Positions 52,569-60,999 of a stretch of DNA of 64,000 nucleotides are shown in pieces (position 1 is the stretch's first letter; each line of letters begins with the position of its first letter). The stretch covers positions 1 through 64,000 of the forward strand of contig CAVXVO010000003.1 in assembly GCA_963765295.1 (NCBI GenBank), in the 5' to 3' direction. The DNA is from PALSA-612 sp963765295. Its GTDB lineage: Bacteria > Actinomycetota > Thermoleophilia > Gaiellales > Gaiellaceae. The position numbers and the translations under genes are program-made. The notes beneath the pieces were generated by a model, which did not search any database, was not told the DNA's origin, and saw only the letters and a list, made by a program, of their open reading frames with translations.

Positions 52569-53075
52569 ATGGCGATCGAGCAGCTACGGATGAGCTGGGA
52601 CGAGCTGGGCTCGGGATCGAAGGCGCTCGCCGAGCGGGTGGTCGCCGACGGCTTCCGCCCGGACTTCATCCTCGGCATCTCACGCGGCGGGCTCCTCGTC
52701 GCGGGCGCGCTCGCGTATGCGCTCGGCGTCAAGAACACGTTCACGATGAGCGTCGAGTTCTACACCGGCGTCGACGAGCGGCTCGATCTGCCGATGATCC
52801 TCCCGCCGGTGCCGCATCTCGTCGACCTCCACGAGGCGCGCGTGCTGATCGCCGACGACGTCGCCGACACGGGCCAGACGCTCGTCCTCGTCAAGGACTT
52901 CCTCGTCGGCAAGGTGGACGAGGTGAAGATCGCGGTGCTCTACGAGAAGCCGCGCTCGGTCGTCCAGTGCGAATACGTCTGGGAGCGCACCGACCGCTGG
53001 ATCGTCTTCCCCTGGAGCGCCGACGACCCGCTCGAGACGCCGCTCCCGGCCGGCTCGGCCTCTGCCTCCGGCTGA
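52569..53075 (+). CDS. phosphoribosyltransferase (xanthine-guanine type)
   Basis: This encodes a 168-residue protein. FRPDFILGISRGGLLVAGALAYALGV is the N-terminal beta-strand and hydroxyl-binding loop of type I PRTases, and ARVLIADDVADTGQTLVLVKDFL is the PRPP-binding motif. WERTDRWIVFPWSADDPLET near the C-terminus resembles Gpt/xanthine PRTase hoods. It probably salvages purines. TAGAGT (52557-52562) lies 6 nt before the ATG, and there is no ribosome-binding site. Its 3' end overlaps the convergent membrane-protein gene by 136 nt. Confidence 0.85.
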   Translation: MAIEQLRMSWDELGSGSKALAERVVADGFRPDFILGISRGGLLVAGALAYALGVKNTFTMSVEFYTGVDERLDLPMILPPVPHLVDLHEARVLIADDVADTGQTLVLVKDFLVGKVDEVKIAVLYEKPRSVVQCEYVWERTDRWIVFPWSADDPLETPLPAGSASASG

Positions 53076-54403
53076 CGACGCGCCGCGAGGTACGCGTCGA
53101 GGACGTAGAGCACGAGCATCCACATCGCGAGGCGGCCGAACACGCCGACGAGCAGGACGTGCCGCTCGCGGCCGAGTGCGTCCGCGTTCCAGATGAAGAT
53201 CCCCATCGGGACCGTGGACGCGAGCACGAGGGCCGGTACCAGCCAGGCGCGGCGGGCGTAGCCCTGGATCGCGGCCAGTGCCGCGACGGCCGCGACGATG
53301 CACATCCAGCCGACGACGAGCCAGCCGGTCTGCGGATAGAGGAAGCTGCGGACGAACTCCGGCAGCGTGTTCGAGTAACCGCGGGGCTTGAACGAGTCGA
53401 GCCCGTCGGCGGGTGTCGTCGCCGGCGCGACGATGCGGTCGAGGTTCCGCAGCGGCTCACCGAGCGACGCGTCCGGATGCGTCGCCAGCCAGGTGAGGTA
53501 GACGTTGTTGCCGCGTGTGCTCGCCCAGTGCCGGAACGAGGCCAGCTCGGGTACCTCGTAGAAGTGGCGCGGCGGGTAGCGATTGTTGATCAGCAGCGAG
53601 TACATGTTCGGCAGCAGCGGCATGCCGCGTGCCCGGAAGTAGCGGAGCGTCGCGCGGTCGGGAAGCACGCGGATCGCGACGTTCTCCGCCGTCCCGATCT
53701 CGTTCCCGCGATGGTCGACTGCCGCGGTGCTGCCGGCGAAGACGACCACGGCGCCGCCTGCGAGGGCGAGGCCGAGCGGGAGCAGGCGCCGGTTACGCCA
53801 CACGAGGGCAACGGCGACCGGGACGAGCATGAGGAGCTCGAAGACGCTGTTCTGGTCGCGGGCGATCGCGCCGTACGCGGCGATCCCGAGCACGAGCGCC
53901 GCCGTCCACCAGTTCGGCCTGGTGAGGACGAGTATCAGGGCGGCCAGGAAGAACACCGTCACGGAAATGGCGATCGACTCCGTCAGCAGCACGCCGTCCC
54001 ACTGCGCGACGAGCGGCGTGAGGCCGAAGGCGAGGACGACGGCGAACCCGACGACCCGGAAGCGGCGGCCGCGCAGGGTCGTGGCCACGACGGCCGCGAG
54101 CACGAGCCAGGCCGCAACCGAGACGAGCCACTGCGCGATCGGAGCCGCGGTCCCCGTCGATCCCGGGAGGATCTTCCAGAAGAGCGGCACGCCGGGCGTC
54201 TTCAGCGCCTGCCCGGCCCAGAAGTGGCCGTTCAGGACGGGCATCGACGTCATCTGCTCGTAGACCCGCGTGTCGGGGTAGACGGTGCCCGACCGGCCGA
54301 AGACATCCCAGTACGACCAGACGCGCAGGCCGACGAAGGCGAGCGCGACGAGGCCGTACGGGACCCAGGCTCCGCCGGCCGATCGCCTCGCATCGACTCT
54401 CAC
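52940..54403 (-). CDS. polytopic membrane protein, probable GT-C glycosyltransferase-like
   Basis: This encodes a 487-residue protein with about ten transmembrane segments. After an N-terminal helix it has a long loop with YPDTRVYEQM, similar to the acidic loop of GT-C enzymes. A soluble region lies at about residues 240-340 (NEIGTAENVAIRVLPDR, YPPRHFYEVPELASF). The substrate is unknown; neighbouring flippase-like and GT2 genes suggest glycolipid or wall-polymer assembly. The start is GTG 54403. The last ~45 codons run antisense into the phosphoribosyltransferase gene, so the true stop may have been displaced. Confidence 0.6.
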   Translation of the reverse strand: MRVDARRSAGGAWVPYGLVALAFVGLRVWSYWDVFGRSGTVYPDTRVYEQMTSMPVLNGHFWAGQALKTPGVPLFWKILPGSTGTAAPIAQWLVSVAAWLVLAAVVATTLRGRRFRVVGFAVVLAFGLTPLVAQWDGVLLTESIAISVTVFFLAALILVLTRPNWWTAALVLGIAAYGAIARDQNSVFELLMLVPVAVALVWRNRRLLPLGLALAGGAVVVFAGSTAAVDHRGNEIGTAENVAIRVLPDRATLRYFRARGMPLLPNMYSLLINNRYPPRHFYEVPELASFRHWASTRGNNVYLTWLATHPDASLGEPLRNLDRIVAPATTPADGLDSFKPRGYSNTLPEFVRSFLYPQTGWLVVGWMCIVAAVAALAAIQGYARRAWLVPALVLASTVPMGIFIWNADALGRERHVLLVGVFGRLAMWMLVLYVLDAYLAARRQPEAEAEPAGSGVSSGSSALQGKTIQRSVRSQTYSHWTTERGFS

Positions 54404-54455
54404 CGGCCTGATTGTCGCCGACGCGCACGCAGGCGCCCCTTCTAACCTCCACGCG

Positions 54456-55430
54456 ATGGAGCGGCTCCGTTCGCTCGCAGGCTCCCTCTGGGTGCGTGCC
54501 CTCGTCAGCGCCGGCCTGCTCGCCGCGGTGGCGGTCACGGTCGACTGGAGCGCGGCCCGGGACACGCTGGCCAGGGGGAGCTGGGGCTATTTCGCCGGCG
54601 CCGTCGCCGTGCTCTTCGCCTCCTTCCTGGTCGCAGGCCTCCGCTGGCGCCTGTTCCTGGATGCCGCTGCCGTCGTCACGACGACGTATCTCGCGATCAG
54701 GGCCTACCTGATCGGCGCGTTCACGAACAACTTCCTTCCGGGCCAGGCGGGTGGCGACGTGACGCGGGCCTGGGTCGTCTCTCGACCGGGGACGCGGATG
54801 ACGGCGATCACGACGGTGGTGATCGACCGCGCCACGGCGCTCGCCTGTCTCGTCCTCGTCGCCTGGATCGCGCTCGCCGTGGACCCCGGGCCGGTGGCCG
54901 GGACGCTGATCGCCGCGCTCGGCGCAGCCACCGCCGCGCTCGCCGTCGTCCTGGTCGTGGTTGCGCTGCTCGTGCGGGGCGGGACAGGTCTCGGCCGGCG
55001 GCTCCCGAAGCGGGCTCAGGGCTGGCTCGCCGAGGCCAGGAGCGCCGTCCGCGCCTGCGTGCGCCCGGCGGTGCTCGCGAGGACGGCCGCGCTCGGCATC
55101 GCGTTCGAGGGGCTCGTCATCCTCGCTCTCTGGCTCGTGGCGCGCGCGATCGACCTCGACGTCTCCTACTCCGTGCTCGCGGTCGTGCTGCCGCCGGTGC
55201 TGATCGTCTCCGCGCTCCCGATCTCGATCGCGGGCTACGGCGTGCGCGAGGCGAGCTTCGTCGTTCTGCTCGGAGACGTCGGGATCGGATCGACCGACGC
55301 GACGCTGCTGTCGCTGATCGGCGGCGTCGCGTTCGCGCTCGCGAGCCTCCCGGGCGGCCTGCTGCTCCTCCAGCGCGCGCCTGTGCAGCCGGGCGAGTCG
55401 GTCAGTCGCCCCGGCGCCTCAGGCCCATGA
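54456..55430 (+). CDS. lysylphosphatidylglycerol-synthase-type flippase-like membrane protein (UPF0104)
   Basis: This encodes a 324-residue membrane protein with about eight helices. LRWRLFLDAAA, IGAFTNNFLPGQAGGDVTRAWVVS and PISIAGYGVREASFVVLLGDVGI are the hallmarks of the AglD/MprF N-terminal (LPG_synthase_TM) family, whose members move lipids or lipid-linked sugars across the membrane. TAACCT (54443-54448) lies 7 nt before the ATG. It is divergent from the membrane glycosyltransferase-like gene and overlaps the convergent GT2 gene by 29 nt. Confidence 0.85.
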   Translation: MERLRSLAGSLWVRALVSAGLLAAVAVTVDWSAARDTLARGSWGYFAGAVAVLFASFLVAGLRWRLFLDAAAVVTTTYLAIRAYLIGAFTNNFLPGQAGGDVTRAWVVSRPGTRMTAITTVVIDRATALACLVLVAWIALAVDPGPVAGTLIAALGAATAALAVVLVVVALLVRGGTGLGRRLPKRAQGWLAEARSAVRACVRPAVLARTAALGIAFEGLVILALWLVARAIDLDVSYSVLAVVLPPVLIVSALPISIAGYGVREASFVVLLGDVGIGSTDATLLSLIGGVAFALASLPGGLLLLQRAPVQPGESVSRPGASGP

Positions 55431-56538
55431 TCGAGAGCAGGAACGACGTGAAGAAGATCTGCGTCCCGACGATCACGAGTGTGGCCGCGACCACCGACAG
55501 CCGCTCCTCCGCCAGCGGCCCGAACCCTTCGGCGACCCACCGGCCGACGACGATACCGCCGGTGGCCAGCCCCGCGCAGAAGACGAGTGTCCCGAGCGCC
55601 AGACCGTGCTCGAGCGTCAGCCGGCGCTGAAATCCCTCCAGGAACGGGTCGTGGTCGCCGAGCTGGTAGACGGCGTAGGTGCGGGCACAGAGGCCGAAGC
55701 CGATCAGCTGCGTGCCGACGACGACGAGCAGGGAGGCGCCGATCAGCGTGTGCACGAACACCCCGTGACCGGACACGGTCACGTTCGCGAGCACGAGCAG
55801 CATCAGCACCGCACCGACAACGAGCAGCACGACGCCGGGCACGAGGAAGAGAAAGGTCGGGTTGTAGACGAGGATCAGCCGCAGGTGCCGCCAGCCGTCG
55901 CGGAAGCGGGAGAGCTTCGACTCGCCCGCGCGCGGGTGCAGCGCGATCGGGAGCTCGCGGATGACGAGGTGCTCCCGGACGGCACGGATGATCATCTCCG
56001 AGGCGAGCTCCATACCGCCGCTCTGGAGGTCGAGCCGGGCGAGGGCGTCGCGGCGGATTGCGCGCAGGCCGCAGTGGACGTCGCTGATCGGCGTCCGGAA
56101 GAGCATGTTCAGGAGGCCCGACAGGAGCGCGTTCCCGGCCCGGTTCAGCCAGTGCATCGAACCGGGCTGGAGCCCCTCGAGCCGGTTCCCGACGACGAGA
56201 TCGGCGCCGTGCTGGAGTTCGGCCACGAACGCCGGGATCTCGGTGGCGTCATACGTGAGGTCGGCGTCGATCATCACGACGTAGTCGCCGCGCGCAGCCG
56301 CGAAGCCCGCGAGATAGGCGTTGCCGTAACCCCGTTTCGGCTCGACGACGACCGTTGCACCTGCCGCCGCCGCGAGCGCCCCGCTGCCGTCGTCCGAGCC
56401 GTTGTCGACGACGATCACCTCCGACGCGAGGCCGCTCCCGGCGAGCACCGTCCGGGCGCGCGTGACGCACTCGTCGATCGAGGTGGCCTCGTTCAGGCAG
56501 GGGATGACGACCGACACGGACGGCGCGGGCTCAGACAC
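55402..56538 (-). CDS. GT2 glycosyltransferase with C-terminal membrane helices (DPM/ArnC-like)
   Basis: This encodes a 378-residue protein. SVVIPCLNEATSIDECV is the GT2 start, IVVDNGSDDGS and MIDADLTYDATE are nucleotide and metal (DxD) motifs, and DVHCGLRAIRRDALARLDL is typical of dolichyl/polyprenyl-phosphate mannose or glucose synthases. Residues ~230-370 contain four membrane helices. It probably transfers a sugar from a nucleotide donor to polyprenyl phosphate, feeding GT-C enzymes. It overlaps the upstream GT2 gene by 8 nt. Confidence 0.88.
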   Translation of the reverse strand: MSEPAPSVSVVIPCLNEATSIDECVTRARTVLAGSGLASEVIVVDNGSDDGSGALAAAAGATVVVEPKRGYGNAYLAGFAAARGDYVVMIDADLTYDATEIPAFVAELQHGADLVVGNRLEGLQPGSMHWLNRAGNALLSGLLNMLFRTPISDVHCGLRAIRRDALARLDLQSGGMELASEMIIRAVREHLVIRELPIALHPRAGESKLSRFRDGWRHLRLILVYNPTFLFLVPGVVLLVVGAVLMLLVLANVTVSGHGVFVHTLIGASLLVVVGTQLIGFGLCARTYAVYQLGDHDPFLEGFQRRLTLEHGLALGTLVFCAGLATGGIVVGRWVAEGFGPLAEERLSVVAATLVIVGTQIFFTSFLLSIMGLRRRGD

Positions 56539-57454
56539 GCGGCCGTCGAGGGTGCGCCTTCACCCCGAGTCGCGACTTGATCCGTTCGGGCAGCAGCCTG
56601 TGATGGATCCCGAGCTCCATCCCGGCGAGCTTCGAGAGCTCGTAGACGACCGCGTACGGAATCTCGGCCGCGCGTCCTTCCTCCCAGAGCCAGCGGAGCT
56701 CGCCGACGGCGTACCGGTAGGCGGAGGAACCGAGCGCCCGCCTCGCCGCTCGCCCGCCGCTCAGGTAGGTCTGCTCGGCGCCCAGGCCGGAGTCGAAGAA
56801 GCGGTTGAACGCCGTACGGATCGTGTACGCGTGGGAATGGAGCACGGCGGCGCGAGGCTCGTAGACGATCGATCTGCCGGTCAGGAGCGCCCGGCGCGCG
56901 AAGTCCTGGTCCTCCGCCCAGCGGAGGTCCTCCGTGAACGGGAACTCCTCGAGCGCCGAGCGGTGGTAGGCGGCGTTGACGTTCGAGAGGAGCGTCGTCC
57001 GGAGCGTGAGCTCGTCGGGGGCCGCGGCGCGCTGGACGCGAGGCTCGGGGCCGTAGAGGAAGTCGAGGAAGTACTGCTCGGACGGGGACGCGTCGGGCCG
57101 GGCCACCTGCCGACCGTATGCCGCGGCGGCGTCGGGCCTCGATCGCAGCGCGTCGACGAGCGACCCGAGCCAGCGCTCGTCGGCCGGCTCGGCGTCGTCC
57201 GTGAGATAGACCGCGACGTCGCCTCGCCCGAGGCGCCAGAGCAGGTTGCGCGTGCCGCCGTGCGAGAACGTGTCCGGCGGGATCTCGTGGACGGTCACGC
57301 CGAGCCTGCCCATCGCCTCGGGGCTGCCGTCCGTCGAGCCCGAGTCGACGGCGACGAGCTCGAACTCCTCGTCGATCGCCTGGCGCTGCACGGCCTCGAT
57401 GACCCGCAGCACCGTCGTGCCGCCGTCCTTGACCGGGATCAGGACCGAGATCAC
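56531..57454 (-). CDS. GT2 glycosyltransferase
   Basis: This encodes a 307-residue soluble GT-A enzyme. ISVLIPVKDGGTTVLRVIEAVQRQ opens the domain, LVAVDSGSTDGS is the nucleotide-binding segment, LTDDAEPADERWL contains the DxD-like metal site, and FTEDLRWAEDQDFARRALLTG contains the catalytic base region (ED..D). It probably adds rhamnose or another sugar to a glycolipid. It starts at GTG 57454, overlapping the stop of the DUF1326 gene as GTGA. Confidence 0.85.
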   Translation of the reverse strand: MISVLIPVKDGGTTVLRVIEAVQRQAIDEEFELVAVDSGSTDGSPEAMGRLGVTVHEIPPDTFSHGGTRNLLWRLGRGDVAVYLTDDAEPADERWLGSLVDALRSRPDAAAAYGRQVARPDASPSEQYFLDFLYGPEPRVQRAAAPDELTLRTTLLSNVNAAYHRSALEEFPFTEDLRWAEDQDFARRALLTGRSIVYEPRAAVLHSHAYTIRTAFNRFFDSGLGAEQTYLSGGRAARRALGSSAYRYAVGELRWLWEEGRAAEIPYAVVYELSKLAGMELGIHHRLLPERIKSRLGVKAHPRRPRV

Positions 57455-58074
57455 GGCCCGGCGTAGTCGAACGTCGACGCGTACGCGCAGACGCCGCGGT
57501 ACTCGAACTCGAGCGGCTCCTCCTGGTCGACCCTCAGCACCTCGACCGTCAACTCTTCCCCGGCGCGGTCGTGTCCCGGGATCACGCAGGTGACCGCCGG
57601 CTGCTCCGCCACCGGCGCGGCCACCCGCACCTCGACCCGGTCACGCACCCGGAACCACTGGCGGCGCGGCGTGTGGTCGATCTCGATCGCCGCCGGGGCG
57701 ACGCCGAGCAGGTGCGACTCCTTCCAGATCCACGGTGCGTGTTCGCGGATCGAGCCGTCGCGGCGGCCGAGGAAGATGTCCTCGAGCGCTTCCCGCTGAG
57801 CCGGGTCGGCGCGTTCGTCGAGGTACAGGAAATAGGTCCACGGCGAGCCGGGCTCGTCGTCGGAGTAGCGAAGGACGAGCACGACGCCGAGCCCGTCGAG
57901 GCCGACCTCGCCGGCGCGGCCGTCGTCGACCAGCCAGGAGAGGGCACCCATGCAGATCCCGTGTGTCGAGCGGCCGCCCGCGGCGCCGCCGATGCGCCGG
58001 CAGGGACAGATCGCATCGCAGTTGCACGACTCGAAATACGAGCCCCGAACGTGCCATTCCGCCCCCTGGTCCAC
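57451..58074 (-). CDS. DUF1326-family protein
   Basis: This encodes a 207-residue protein. WHVRGSYFESCNCDAICPCRRIGGAAGGRSTHGICMGALSWLVDDGRAGEVGLDGLGVVLVLRYSD is the DUF1326 signature with its Cys-rich motif (CNCDxxCPCR), which may hold a metal. The family has no established function. The start is GTG 58074, preceded at 7 nt by TAGCCT on the minus strand. The DUF1361 gene diverges 22 nt away, and the GT2 gene is translationally coupled downstream. Confidence 0.85.
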   Translation of the reverse strand: MDQGAEWHVRGSYFESCNCDAICPCRRIGGAAGGRSTHGICMGALSWLVDDGRAGEVGLDGLGVVLVLRYSDDEPGSPWTYFLYLDERADPAQREALEDIFLGRRDGSIREHAPWIWKESHLLGVAPAAIEIDHTPRRQWFRVRDRVEVRVAAPVAEQPAVTCVIPGHDRAGEELTVEVLRVDQEEPLEFEYRGVCAYASTFDYAGP

Positions 58075-58096
58075 GGGTCGGAGGCTACGCTGAAAC
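58075..58096. promoter_or_regulatory. 22-nt bidirectional promoter between DUF1326 and DUF1361 genes
   Basis: The divergent GTG starts (58074 minus, 58097 plus) are 22 nt apart, the same distance as at tmk/epimerase. AGGCTACGCT holds TAGCCT for the minus strand (58087-58082) and TACGCT for the plus strand (58086-58091), 5-7 nt from their starts. No ribosome-binding site is present on either side. Promoter activity and leaderless translation are inferred. Confidence 0.55.
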
Positions 58097-58729
58097 GTGC
58101 TCCAGCGGCGGCTGCTTTCGATCTGCATGGTCACGAGCATGGTGAGCCTGGCGGTCATCGCCTTGTACCGGCTGGCAGCGCACAGCAGCGACCTCGATTT
58201 CCTGCTCTGGAACCTGGCGCTGGCGTGGATCCCGTTCGTGGCGGCGCTCGCGCTCGACGACGTGCGCTCGACGCCGCTCGGCCTCCAGTTGCCGCTGCTC
58301 GTCCTCTGGTTCGCGTTCTTCCCGAACGCGCCCTACCTCGTCACCGACCTGGTCCACATCGACCCGGCGAACACGACGACGATCGGAATCCTCGGCGACG
58401 CGGCGCTCGTGTCGGTCGCCCCCGTCGGTCTCGCACTCGGCTTCTCGTCGCTCATGCTCGTCGAGCGGGCGGTGCGTGAGCGGTTCGGCGGCCGGACCGC
58501 GCTCGCCGTCGCGGTGCTGTCGCTCGCGGCCGCGTCGCTCGGGATCTACCTCGGCCGCGTCGTGCGCCTGAACAGCTGGGATCTGCTCACTCGCCCACGT
58601 GTCGTCGGCAGCGTCCTGCACCAGCTCGTGCGCAACCCGTTCGCGCACCCGCTCGCGGTCGTAGCGACGATCGCCCTCGCGGCCACGCTCTCCGTGCTGT
58701 ACCTGCGCTTCCGCCGGGTCGCCGTCTAG
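58097..58729 (+). CDS. DUF1361-family membrane protein
   Basis: This encodes a 210-residue protein with about six transmembrane helices. FLLWNLALAWIPFVAALALDD and LPLLVLWFAFFPNAPYLVTDLVHI are the conserved DUF1361 segments, with FPNAPY as the clearest motif; IYLGRVVRLNSWDLLTRP near residue 155 is also conserved. Function is unknown. It starts at GTG 58097. The stop shares CTAG with the convergent cysteine-dioxygenase-like gene. Confidence 0.85.
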   Translation: MLQRRLLSICMVTSMVSLAVIALYRLAAHSSDLDFLLWNLALAWIPFVAALALDDVRSTPLGLQLPLLVLWFAFFPNAPYLVTDLVHIDPANTTTIGILGDAALVSVAPVGLALGFSSLMLVERAVRERFGGRTALAVAVLSLAAASLGIYLGRVVRLNSWDLLTRPRVVGSVLHQLVRNPFAHPLAVVATIALAATLSVLYLRFRRVAV

Positions 58730-59328
58730 CCGCCCGGCTCGTCCTCGCAGTCGACGTTCACGTAGCCGGAGCGGAACGGATGGCGCTCGCCCGACTCCGG
58801 GTCGAACGTGTGGCGCCATACGCAGCCGGTGTCGTTCGTCAGCAGGTGGATCGAGACGGACGGCTCCGGCGAGGTCGTGCGGACGCGGTGGATGTCGTCG
58901 CGCGGCGGGATCAGCGCGTAGAAGTCGCCCGGCTCGAGGGCGCGCCGGTCGACCAGCGCCAGCCCGCCGTCGGCCTCCGCGAACACCTCCTCGTCCTGCG
59001 TGCCGCGGTACAGGCCGACGAGCCCCCAGGCGAGATGGTCGTGCACCGGGGTCGCCGATCCGGATGGGACGACGAGCGAGAAGAGCGACAGCGACCCGTC
59101 GCCCGCGCGGTAGAGGAGCCACTGACCGATTCCGCCGCCCATGCCGCTCTCGGGCACCGGCGCCTGGTACTCGGGCGGCAGCCAGCCGTCGTCCGCGAGC
59201 AGCTCGGCGAAGCGCGGCCGGATCGCGTCGCACGCCGCCTCCGGCGAGGAAGCGCCCGCGATCGCCTGCCGAACTGCGTCGAGGAAGCCGAGCACGAGGG
59301 GTGTGTCGAGGACGAGTTCGTCGGCCAT
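58726..59328 (-). CDS. cysteine-dioxygenase-like cupin protein
   Basis: This encodes a 200-residue cupin. SATPVHDHLAWGLVGLYRGTQDEEVF carries the H-x-H iron ligands, and IPPRDDIHRVRTTSPEPSVSIHLLTNDTG carries the third His, the three-His iron site of cysteine/3-mercaptopropionate dioxygenases. The Arg that selects the thiol substrate is not certain. It may oxidise a thiol to a sulfinate. The ATG at 59328 was chosen as the first start of the conserved domain. CTAG is shared with the DUF1361 gene. Confidence 0.8.
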   Translation of the reverse strand: MADELVLDTPLVLGFLDAVRQAIAGASSPEAACDAIRPRFAELLADDGWLPPEYQAPVPESGMGGGIGQWLLYRAGDGSLSLFSLVVPSGSATPVHDHLAWGLVGLYRGTQDEEVFAEADGGLALVDRRALEPGDFYALIPPRDDIHRVRTTSPEPSVSIHLLTNDTGCVWRHTFDPESGERHPFRSGYVNVDCEDEPGG

Positions 59329-59390
59329 TGCACCGCGTAGTCTGCCCCGTCGCCATAATTCTTGTCTCGAAGACGACTCCGGAGGTTTCA

Positions 59391-59687
59391 GTGGCTGAGC
59401 AAGACGACGTGGTAGCAAGCACTTCCGCCGAGGCATCCGGCGAGAACATCCTGTCGATCATCACCGCCGACTCGGGCTGGCGCGCGATCTACGGCGGCGG
59501 TTCCGCTGCCGACGAGAGCGGCCTCAGCCGCGTCGTTGCCTGGGCGCTCGTCGAAGACGACACGGGCGAGCGGCGGGTCGTCGGCCTCGTGGTCGATCCG
59601 CAGAACCGCTCCAGCATCGTCACGGCGACGGGCACGGAGTCGGCAGCGGCCGGCACGTTGACGGGGTACGGCTACAAGGAGCGCTAG
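59391..59687 (+). CDS. small acidic protein, unknown function
   Basis: This encodes a 98-residue protein. The first ~20 residues are acidic and flexible, and the rest could form a small beta sheet (WRAIYGGGSAADESGLSRVVAWALVEDDTGERRVVGLVVDP followed by AAGTLTGYGYKER). No Cys or His is present. No family is recognised. The GTG start at 59391 is supported by GGAGG at ideal spacing. It may be cotranscribed with nothing: the next gene begins 130 nt downstream. Confidence 0.6.
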   Translation: MAEQDDVVASTSAEASGENILSIITADSGWRAIYGGGSAADESGLSRVVAWALVEDDTGERRVVGLVVDPQNRSSIVTATGTESAAAGTLTGYGYKER

Positions 59688-59817
59688 AGCGGCTCCGACT
59701 GAGGGTGACCCGCCGGCACCTGCTCGCTCTCGTCCTCCCGGCGGTGCTCGCGACGGCGGCGCCGGCCCCCGGACCGCATGCGCACGCCCGCCCAGCCTGT
59801 TCGGCCAGAATGCGCCC

Positions 59818-60351
59818 GTGCTCACAGACGGCGTCATCCGGCTCGTGACGATCTCCGGAAACCACCTCGGCGGCCTCGCCGCGCTCTTGCAGGATCCCGA
59901 CGTCGTCCGCAACACACGCGTCCCCGAGCCGTGGGAGGAAGGCTTCGAGCACCGCTGGCTCGAGGCGTACGAGAACGGGCAGCGCGACGGCACGCGCGAC
60001 GGCTTCGCGATCGAGGACGCCGAGACCGGCGCCTTCCTCGGCATCGCGGGGCTGGTCGCGATCGAGCGCGACGCGAAGCAGGCCGAGATCGGCTACATCG
60101 TCGTCCGCGAGGCGCGCGGCCGGGGCATCGCGACTCGGGCCCTCCGACTCGTCACGGATTACGCCCTCGGCGAGGTCGGCCTCGAGCGCGTGCAGCTCAT
60201 GATCGGCACCGGCAACGAGCCCTCACTTCGCGTCGCCGAGCGGTGCGGCTACCACCGCGAGGGCGTGTTCCGGTCGCTCTATCTGAAGCCGGGTCGCCGG
60301 GCAGACCTCGTCATCTACTCGCGTCTGCCCGGCGACGAAGCGGTCGCCTAG
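59818..60351 (+). CDS. RimJ/RimL-type GNAT acetyltransferase
   Basis: This encodes a 177-residue GNAT protein. EIGYIVVREARGRGIATRALRLVTDYALGEVGLERVQLMIGTGNEPSLRVAERCGYHREG contains the acetyl-CoA loop (R-G-R-G-I-A) and the N-x-x-S-x-x-x-A-E-R-x-G-Y region of RimJ/RimL enzymes. The substrate is a protein N-terminus or small molecule. CAGAAT, a TANNNT-like hexamer, lies 6 nt before the GTG start. CTAG at 60348-60351 is shared with the sod gene. Confidence 0.85.
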   Translation: MLTDGVIRLVTISGNHLGGLAALLQDPDVVRNTRVPEPWEEGFEHRWLEAYENGQRDGTRDGFAIEDAETGAFLGIAGLVAIERDAKQAEIGYIVVREARGRGIATRALRLVTDYALGEVGLERVQLMIGTGNEPSLRVAERCGYHREGVFRSLYLKPGRRADLVIYSRLPGDEAVA

Positions 60352-60956
60352 CCCTTCGCCTCCGCGAAGCGGCGGGCGACCTCGGCCCAGTTGACGACGT
60401 TCCACCAGGCGGCGAGGTAGTCGGGGCGCCGGTTCTGGTAGTTGAGGTAGTAGGCGTGCTCCCAGACGTCGATGCCGAGGAGCGGCGTCTTGCCGTCCAT
60501 GATCGGGCTGTCCTGGTTCGGGGTGGACATCACCGCCAGGCCGGTGCCGTCCCAGACGAGCCAGCTCCAGCCGCTCCCGAAGCGCTTCACGCCGCCGTCG
60601 TTCACGGCCGCCTTCAGCTCCTCGACGCTGCCGAACGTGTCCGCGATCGCAGCCGCGAGGTCGCCTTCCGGCTCGCCGCCGCCGTCCGGGCTCATGATCG
60701 TCCAGAAGAGCGAGTGGTTGGCATGCCCGCCCGCGTTGTTGCGGACTGCGGTGCGGATGCCCTCGGGCAAGAGCTCGACGTTTGAGATGACGGCCTCGAC
60801 CGGACGGTCCGCCCACTCGTTGCCCTCGAGCGCCTTGTTCGCGTTGTCCACATAGGCCTGGTGGTGCTTGTCGTGGTGGATCTCCATCGTCCGCGCGTCG
60901 ATGTGGGGCTCCAGCGCGTCGAAGTCGTAGGGAAGGGGAGGTAGCTCGAACGCCAT
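60348..60956 (-). CDS. superoxide dismutase (Fe/Mn family)
   Basis: This encodes a 202-residue enzyme that converts superoxide to peroxide and oxygen. EIHHDKHHQAYVDNANKALEG has the first metal His, GGHANHSLFWTIMSP the second, and DVWEHAYYLNYQNRRPDYLAAWWNVVNW the Asp and the last His of the metal site. NQDSPIM in the loop is typical of Mn- or cambialistic forms. AAAGGAG precedes the ATG at 60956. TATGAT (60988-60983) forms its -10, shared in part with the divergent aldo/keto reductase promoter. Confidence 0.95.
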   Translation of the reverse strand: MAFELPPLPYDFDALEPHIDARTMEIHHDKHHQAYVDNANKALEGNEWADRPVEAVISNVELLPEGIRTAVRNNAGGHANHSLFWTIMSPDGGGEPEGDLAAAIADTFGSVEELKAAVNDGGVKRFGSGWSWLVWDGTGLAVMSTPNQDSPIMDGKTPLLGIDVWEHAYYLNYQNRRPDYLAAWWNVVNWAEVARRFAEAKG

Positions 60957-60982
60957 GCGTGGCTCCTTTCGGTGTATCGCCG

Positions 60983-60992
60983 ATCATAGAAT
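60983..60992. promoter_or_regulatory. overlapping divergent -10 boxes (sod / aldo-keto reductase)
   Basis: ATCATAGAAT holds TATGAT on the minus strand (60988-60983, for sod) and TAGAAT on the plus strand (60987-60992, for the aldo/keto reductase), overlapping by two bases. TAGAAT ends 7 nt before the TTG at 61000, indicating a leaderless plus-strand transcript. The sod side has a normal leader with a ribosome-binding site. The -35 elements are weak. Confidence 0.55.
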
Positions 60993-60999
60993 CCCGGGC

